Shown here one piece after another: positions 7,190 to 10,929 of a stretch of DNA of 10,929 nucleotides. The position numbers and the translations under genes were made by a program. Under the pieces are notes generated by a model that was given only the letters and a program-made list of their open reading frames with translations, was not told where the DNA came from and made no database searches. The DNA comes from Planctomycetota bacterium (GTDB lineage: Bacteria > Planctomycetota > Phycisphaerae > Phycisphaerales > SM1A02), in assembly GCA_009924765.1 (NCBI GenBank), contig RFQW01000024.1:1-10929 (forward strand), written 5' to 3'. The stretch's first letter is position 1; every line of letters starts with the position of its first letter.

Positions 7190-7600
7190 TCAAGCCTTCC
7201 AGATGAACTCGATGGGGGCGTCGATCTCGGCGGACAGGCTTTTGTGCACCGGGCAGGTATGCGCGGCGTTTTCCAGCATGGCGCGCTGCGGATGGTCAGA
7301 CGGCAGCGGCATGGTGACGCGGGTGACCAGCCGGGCGATGCGGCGCGGCGGGGTGGCGCTCATCTCCTTGGTGGTGACGGCGGACATGCCCTCCAGATTC
7401 AGGCCGTGCTTCTGGGCCGCGATGCCCATGATGGTGAGCACACAGGCGGGCAACGCCGTGGCCACCAGATCAGTGGGCGAGAAGGATTCACCCTTGCCGT
7501 GGTTGTCGGTGGGCGCGTCGGTGATCAGCGTGGTGCCGCTGGGGCCGTGCGTGGCCTTGCAGCGCAGGTTGCCTTCATAGTTGACGGTGATGGTGACCAT
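7190..7600 (-). CDS. OsmC-family thiol peroxidase-like protein
   Basis: A 136-residue cytoplasmic protein of the OsmC/Ohr superfamily, which reduces organic hydroperoxides with two conserved cysteines. The first cysteine is Cys53 in LPACVLTIMGI after the family block SFSPTDLVATAL (39-50). The second is Cys116 in NAAHTCPVHKSLS (111-123). TTKEMSATPPRRIARL (76-91) contains the Glu and Pro-Arg-Arg typical of the OsmC/YhfA branch. Length is normal for the family. I call it OsmC-like in general and do not separate OsmC, Ohr and YhfA subtypes. The start is supported by AGGAG 7 bases upstream. The gene is divergent from the polytopic membrane protein, and an inverted repeat overlaps its candidate -10. 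The lipoprotein gene follows on the same strand 44 bases later, so partial co-transcription is possible. Confidence 0.94.
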   Translation of the reverse strand: MVTITVNYEGNLRCKATHGPSGTTLITDAPTDNHGKGESFSPTDLVATALPACVLTIMGIAAQKHGLNLEGMSAVTTKEMSATPPRRIARLVTRVTMPLPSDHPQRAMLENAAHTCPVHKSLSAEIDAPIEFIWKA

Positions 7601-7607
7601 GGCGTTG

Positions 7608-7612
7608 CTCCT
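7608..7612 (-). promoter_or_regulatory. Shine-Dalgarno (AGGAG) of the OsmC-like gene
   Basis: AGGAG on the minus strand lies 7 bases before ATG 7600, a standard spacing that fixes the start. Confidence 0.7.
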
Positions 7613-7634
7613 GAGTGTGTGCGAGGGATGGACC

Positions 7635-7657
7635 TGCCTGCAGCGTATGCGCAGGCA
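7635..7657. promoter_or_regulatory. Inverted repeat over the OsmC promoter, candidate operator
   Basis: TGCCTGC (7635-7641) and its exact reverse complement GCAGGCA (7651-7657) flank a 9-base centre. The centre contains a TACGCT hexamer on the minus strand (7642-7647) suitable as the -10 of the OsmC-like gene, with a leader of about 35 bases including the Shine-Dalgarno. A repressor bound here would cover that -10. Peroxide-responsive regulators often control OsmC/Ohr genes, but no regulator gene is present in the window, so the link is inference. Confidence 0.35.
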
Positions 7658-7688
7658 TGTGGTTCGTGGCGATTCGGTGCGCCCTCGC

Positions 7689-7694
7689 TAGCCT
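7689..7694 (+). promoter_or_regulatory. Candidate -10 box (TAGCCT) of the GT-C-like membrane protein
   Basis: TAGCCT within GCTAGCCTTTC lies 12 bases before ATG 7707 and would give a leader of about 6 bases, too short for a Shine-Dalgarno, and none is seen. It shares the TANNCTTYC pattern with the helicase and lipoprotein starts. Confidence 0.4.
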
Positions 7695-7706
7695 TTCAGC
7701 ACGGTC

Positions 7707-9254
7707 ATGCAGCAGCCATCCGACATGCGCGTCACTCGCATCCTGTGGGCAGCCGCCATCCTTCTGCTGGCGTTCGTGATGGCGTGGCCGGCGATCGGCG
7801 GCATGATCGCCGTGAACGACGACATCAAGTTCGTGCGCGTGCCCACGCATGGCGAACCGGTGGCGAAGCAGATCGCCGATGCCTGGCGCACCTCGCCCAG
7901 CTTCCGGCCCCTGGAGTTGATGGTGGCGGCGGGATGCGACGAACGCACGCTTGCGTGTCCGATCGCCATCGTGGTGCAGATGGCGGGCCTTGCCGTACTG
8001 GCATGGGGCGTGGTGGCACTGGCCCGCATCGTGATGCCGGGCCAACCATGGGTGGCGCCCATCGCGCTGATCTGGATCGCCATGTCGCCGGGCACCACCT
8101 GTGCGGCATGGCAGATCGACGCGGGTTCGCAGACGTGGTCGGCAGCGCTTGGCACCTGGGCATGCGTGCTGTGCTGGCGAAGTTTCGTGGCGGCGCGCGC
8201 GGGCCGCATCGCCTGGGGCACGCTGGCCATGCTCACGCTGGTGTTCGCGCTGGGCGTGAACATCAAGGAAACCTTCTATGGATGGAGCGCGGGCATCGGC
8301 GTGGTGGCCATCGCCGCCACCCTGTGGCTGTTCGTGCGCGATCGCGCCGCGGCGCTGCGCGCTGCGCCCACGCTGCTGCCCGTGGTGGCGCTGCCCATCG
8401 CGCACATGGCGGCACGCTGGCTCACCGGTGCCATGTCGCAGTCGGCCAATGCCAATCAGGACTCGCGCTATCAGATCGAGCTTGGCATGAATCTGGTCAT
8501 CAACGCCGCGCAATCGGTTGCGGGCGCGATCGGAACCGGCCCCTTCTATCTGCTCGCCGACGAAAAGGCGCCGCTGGCGCTGCGCGCGCTGCCTGCGCTG
8601 GCGGGCCTGGTGGAACTGTGCCTGCTTGCGGCAGCGATCGAGTTTGCGGTGCTCCGACCCGCGCGCGAGAAGCGCCTGCACTGGATGCCCGTCGCGCTCA
8701 TGTGCGTGGCGGGCATGATTTCGCTCAGCGTCACCTTTCCCATGGGATCGGTGAGCGAGCTGTACGGCTTTGGTGCCAACGTGATGATTGCGCTGTTGGT
8801 GGGCGTGGCGCTGACGGCACTGTGGCGCGCAGCGGAAATCGAGGATCGTGGCCTCACGCGCACGATTGCCATGGTGGGCGGCGCCACGGCGCTGATGGTG
8901 GGCCTGTACGGCCTGGCCGGTCGCGCGCATCACTTCGGCAACATCTGGCTGTGCACCCGCACCGCCAACGAACAGATCGTGGCATTCATGGACACGCGGC
9001 CCGCGGCCCCCAAGTACGGCGACGCCCCCATGAGCACCATCTATTTCCCGGCCTCGTGCAGGCCTGAGCGCAGCTACGGCGCCTACATCATGCCGGTGGC
9101 GCAGGCCGTCGACATTCTCAACACCGTCGACTGGATGAAGCGACTGCATCCACGGCACCCCACCACCTTCTCGCTGGACACCGATGCGCCAAACCATGGG
9201 CCGTATGACATGGTGGTGGGTTGCGATGCCATGCCGCGCGATGGGCACTGGTGA
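7707..9254 (+). CDS. Polytopic membrane protein, probable GT-C-fold glycosyltransferase
   Basis: A 515-residue inner-membrane protein with roughly ten or eleven hydrophobic helices, starting at about residues 11-33, 83-108, 114-128, 144-162, 168-184, 193-210, 219-238, 295-315, 326-344, 352-374 and 386-404. A C-terminal soluble domain of about 110 residues follows. Three features match GT-C enzymes (the protein O-mannosyltransferase/TMTC/ArnT group, which use lipid-linked sugars): acidic residues NDD (37-39) just after helix 1, FRPLE (66-70) in the first large loop like the RPL motif of TMTC-type proteins, and NIKETF (185-190) like their SKE motif. Overall similarity to any named family is too low for me to assign donor or acceptor. 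The C-terminal tail has several Cys and aromatic residues. The start may be ATG 7707 or ATG 7725; the first fits the -10 box. Nothing else in the window points to a glycan pathway. Confidence 0.85.
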   Translation: MQQPSDMRVTRILWAAAILLLAFVMAWPAIGGMIAVNDDIKFVRVPTHGEPVAKQIADAWRTSPSFRPLELMVAAGCDERTLACPIAIVVQMAGLAVLAWGVVALARIVMPGQPWVAPIALIWIAMSPGTTCAAWQIDAGSQTWSAALGTWACVLCWRSFVAARAGRIAWGTLAMLTLVFALGVNIKETFYGWSAGIGVVAIAATLWLFVRDRAAALRAAPTLLPVVALPIAHMAARWLTGAMSQSANANQDSRYQIELGMNLVINAAQSVAGAIGTGPFYLLADEKAPLALRALPALAGLVELCLLAAAIEFAVLRPAREKRLHWMPVALMCVAGMISLSVTFPMGSVSELYGFGANVMIALLVGVALTALWRAAEIEDRGLTRTIAMVGGATALMVGLYGLAGRAHHFGNIWLCTRTANEQIVAFMDTRPAAPKYGDAPMSTIYFPASCRPERSYGAYIMPVAQAVDILNTVDWMKRLHPRHPTTFSLDTDAPNHGPYDMVVGCDAMPRDGHW

Positions 9255-9330
9255 CCGCACAGACGGAATCCACGCAACGCGCCTGCACCGAAATTCGCAT
9301 GCACGGGTTCCATCCGGGAGGCACGGCAGG

Positions 9331-9336
9331 TAGCCT
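9331..9336 (+). promoter_or_regulatory. Candidate -10 box (TAGCCT) of the preT-preA operon
   Basis: TAGCCT, within GGTAGCCTTCC, lies 48 bases before ATG 9385 and would start transcription near 9343. TTCCAT (9308-9313) lies 17 bases upstream and is a weak -35 candidate. The resulting leader of about 40 bases carries GAGGA at 9368-9372. Confidence 0.35.
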
Positions 9337-9340
9337 TCCC

Positions 9341-9388
9341 ATGCCTGCATTTCGCCGCATTTGCCGCGAGGAATGGATGATCGCATGA
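9341..9388 (+). other. Possible 15-codon upstream ORF whose stop overlaps the preT start
   Basis: ATG 9341, 4 bases after the TAGCCT box, opens a 15-codon frame (MPAFRRICREEWMIA). Its TGA (9386-9388) overlaps the preT ATG as ATGA. That is the classic layout for translational coupling, and the GAGGA ribosome site lies inside the frame. It may be a leader peptide. Equally, a short open frame ending in ATGA can arise by chance, and the mRNA may begin slightly downstream of this ATG. Confidence 0.2.
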
Positions 9389-10701
9389 CCGCTCCACTGC
9401 CCGCCAATCGCTCCGAGACGGCCTTCGAGGACTTCAAGCTTCCCTTGATGCGCGATGGAGCGGTGGCCGAAGCGAACCGCTGCCTGTTCTGCAGCGACGC
9501 GCCGTGCATCAACGCCTGCCCCACGCACATCGACATTCCGCAGTTCATCCGCAAGATCGCCACGGACAACGTGCACGGTTCGGCAAAGACCATCTTCGAG
9601 TCGAACATTCTTGGCATGAGCTGCGCGCGCGTGTGCCCGGTGGAAACGCTGTGCGTTGGTGCGTGCGTGTACAACGATCTGGAGCAGCCACCCATCGCCA
9701 TCGGCAAGCTGCAGCGCTACGCCACCGATCGCGCCTACGCCGAAGGCTGGCGCTTCTTCGAGGCCGGCCCCAGCACCGGCAAGCGCGTGGCGCTGATCGG
9801 CGCGGGCCCCGCAAGCCTGGCAGCCGCGCACGAACTGCGGCGTCACGGCCATGCCTGCACCATCTTCGAGAAGCGCGCCACCGTGGGCGGCCTGAACACC
9901 AGCGGCGTGGCCCCCTACAAGATGAAGGCCGATCGCGGCATGAGCGAGGTGGACTGGGTGCTGGCCATCGGTGGCATCGAGGTGAAGACCGGCGTGGATG
10001 TGGGTGGCGCCGTGTCGCTTGCATCGCTGGAACGCGACTTTGACGCGGTGTTCGTGGGCGTGGGCCTGGGCACCGACAGCGCGCTTGGCGTGCCTGGCGA
10101 AAATCTGCCGGGCGTGCATGGTGCGGTGGCATGGATCGAGGCGATGAAGCTTGGCGCGGTGGACATGCGCAGCGTGAAGCACGCCGTGGTGATCGGCGGC
10201 GGCAACACCGCCATCGATGCGGTGCGCGAAGTGCGTGGCCTGGGCGTGCCCAGCGTGACCATGCTGTATCGCGGCACGCGCGAAGGCATGAGCGGCTACG
10301 CGCACGAGTGGAGCGCCGCCATCGACGAGGGCGTGCTGGCCGAATGGCAGGCCGTGGCCACCGCCATCGAGGGCAGCGGTCGCGTGCAACGCGTGCACTG
10401 CGTGCGCGTGGATGCGGCCAAGAAGCCCATCGCAGGCAGCGACTTCGCCATGGATGCCGATCTGGTGCTGCTCGCGATCGGCCAGTCCAAGCTGGGCGCC
10501 ATGCTGGGCTCACTTTCCGGCATCAACATCGACAAGGGCATCATCAAGGTGGATGCACACGGCTTCACCGGTCGCGCCAAGTGGTACGCAGGTGGCGACT
10601 GCACCAACGGTGGCAAGGAAGTGGTGAACGCCGCCGCCGAGGGCAAGGCCGCCGCCATCGCCATCCACGCCGCGCTCACGAAGGGAGCTTTGCATGCCTG
10701 A
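9385..10701 (+). CDS. preT: NAD-dependent dihydropyrimidine dehydrogenase, electron-input subunit PreT
   Basis: A 438-residue flavoprotein subunit that takes electrons from NADH (or receives them in reverse) and passes them through FAD and two [4Fe-4S] clusters to PreA for reduction of uracil and thymine. Two four-cysteine sets lie at the N-terminus, 33/36/41/45 (CLFC, CINACP) and 80/84/90/94 (CARVCP, CVGAC), as in the N-terminal part of mammalian DPYD and in GltD-like proteins. They are followed by the FAD loop IGAGPAS (138-144), EKRATVGGLNTSG (162-174), the NAD(P) loop VVIGGGNTAID (268-278) and the second FAD contact AGGDC (402-406). Length is close to E. coli PreT (412). I chose ATG 9385 because GAGGA precedes it and upstream residues add nothing; TTG 9361 and ATG 9373 are alternatives. 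The 8-base overlap with preA supports the pairing and argues against a stand-alone glutamate synthase small subunit. Confidence 0.93.
   Translation: MTAPLPANRSETAFEDFKLPLMRDGAVAEANRCLFCSDAPCINACPTHIDIPQFIRKIATDNVHGSAKTIFESNILGMSCARVCPVETLCVGACVYNDLEQPPIAIGKLQRYATDRAYAEGWRFFEAGPSTGKRVALIGAGPASLAAAHELRRHGHACTIFEKRATVGGLNTSGVAPYKMKADRGMSEVDWVLAIGGIEVKTGVDVGGAVSLASLERDFDAVFVGVGLGTDSALGVPGENLPGVHGAVAWIEAMKLGAVDMRSVKHAVVIGGGNTAIDAVREVRGLGVPSVTMLYRGTREGMSGYAHEWSAAIDEGVLAEWQAVATAIEGSGRVQRVHCVRVDAAKKPIAGSDFAMDADLVLLAIGQSKLGAMLGSLSGINIDKGIIKVDAHGFTGRAKWYAGGDCTNGGKEVVNAAAEGKAAAIAIHAALTKGALHA
10682..10687 (+). promoter_or_regulatory. Shine-Dalgarno (AGGGAG) of preA
   Basis: AGGGAG inside the last codons of preT lies 6 bases before ATG 10694, confirming the overlapping start and coupled translation. 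Confidence 0.65.
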
Positions 10702-10929
10702 CATCTCGACCAACACCGGCGGCATCCAGTCGCCCAATCCCTTCTGGCTTGCCAGCGCACCGCCGGCCAACAGCGGCCTGCAGATTCAGCGCGCCTTCGA
10801 GGCGGGCTGGGGCGGCGCGGTGTGGAAGACGCTTGGCACGCCCATCCAGAACGTGAGCAGCCGCTTCGGCGGTCACACCATCGGCGGCGTGCGCGGCGCG
10901 GGCTTCAACAACATCGAGCTGATCACCGA
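10694..10929 (+). CDS. preA: NAD-dependent dihydropyrimidine dehydrogenase, catalytic subunit PreA (N-terminal part only)
   Basis: The first 78 residues of the FMN-containing catalytic subunit, a dihydroorotate-dehydrogenase-like TIM barrel that reduces the 5,6 double bond of uracil and thymine. NPFWLASAPPANSG (15-28) is the first barrel strand and FMN-contact loop. RAFEAGWGGAVWKTLG (33-48) carries the conserved Lys45, and NVSSRFG and FNNIELI (71-77) match the corresponding positions of mammalian DPYD and bacterial PreA. The C-terminal ferredoxin-type Fe-S domain expected in PreA lies beyond the window. The gene starts within the last 8 bases of preT, has its own ribosome site, and belongs to the same operon. 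Confidence 0.93.
   Translation, partial: MPDISTNTGGIQSPNPFWLASAPPANSGLQIQRAFEAGWGGAVWKTLGTPIQNVSSRFGGHTIGGVRGAGFNNIELIT

Noticed and set aside
7146..7193. TTG 7193 as start of the lipoprotein, overlapping the OsmC stop as TTGA
   Set aside because: It would put 16 extra residues before a normal lipoprotein signal peptide and include the TAATCT box; ATG 7145 is more natural, though coupling through TTGA cannot be excluded.
7172..9067. A 631-codon plus-strand open frame over the OsmC-like and GT-C-like genes
   Set aside because: It crosses two genes and their intergenic region, and the composition is Gly/Arg/His-rich as expected for an out-of-frame reading.
9255..9330. Possible terminator after the GT-C-like gene
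   Set aside because: I found no stable stem followed by a T-run, only short imperfect repeats.
7575..9707. A 710-codon open frame on the minus strand opposite the GT-C-like gene
   Set aside because: The translation is rich in His, Arg, Ala and Gly with no domain, typical of a frame antisense to GC-rich coding DNA; the plus-strand protein has coherent membrane helices.
1..10929. CRISPR array, tRNA, insertion sequence, phage or defence genes
   Set aside because: No spaced direct repeats, cloverleaf, terminal inverted repeats or transposase, integrase or nuclease-like proteins were seen.

Overview
The window is a GC-rich bacterial chromosomal segment densely packed with ordinary-looking genes. 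I see no tRNA, rRNA, CRISPR array, transposase or integrase. Three things suggest a Gram-negative-type envelope and a lineage outside the best-studied model groups: the strong G/C bias at third codon positions, a lipoprotein, and several starts that have no Shine-Dalgarno but carry a TANNNT box just upstream. My weak guess is Planctomycetota (Phycisphaerae-like). It rests on the leaderless starts and on a vague family resemblance of the 167-residue protein, so it is a hypothesis only.

Layout: (1) 1-1279, minus strand, a DeaD/CsdA-type DEAD-box RNA helicase cut by the window edge. (2) A divergent intergenic region, then on the plus strand a YbjT-like NAD(P)-binding protein (1408-2856) and a metabolite:H+ symporter-type MFS transporter (2897-4162). 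(3) On the minus strand, read from 7600 down to 4131: an OsmC-family protein, a lipoprotein with a C-terminal membrane helix, a secreted PstS-like phosphate-binding-type protein without its permease, and a small uncharacterised protein. The last three are packed 3 and 16 bases apart and look like one operon. The lipoprotein frame is broken by an apparent one-base deletion near 5857-5863; restoring it gives a membrane anchor and a stop 3 bases before the next start. (4) 7707-9254, plus strand, a polytopic membrane protein with GT-C glycosyltransferase-like motifs. (5) 9385 to the window end, plus strand, preT and preA, the two subunits of an NAD-dependent dihydropyrimidine dehydrogenase, overlapping by 8 bases; preA runs off the edge.

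How the genes work together: PreT (Fe-S/FAD/NAD electron entry) and PreA (FMN catalytic barrel) form one enzyme that reduces uracil and thymine. The lipoprotein, PstS-like protein and small protein are probably co-expressed and may form an envelope-associated assembly of unknown purpose; this is the least explained part of the window. The remaining genes appear to be independent housekeeping or stress functions. No gap between genes exceeds about 130 bases.
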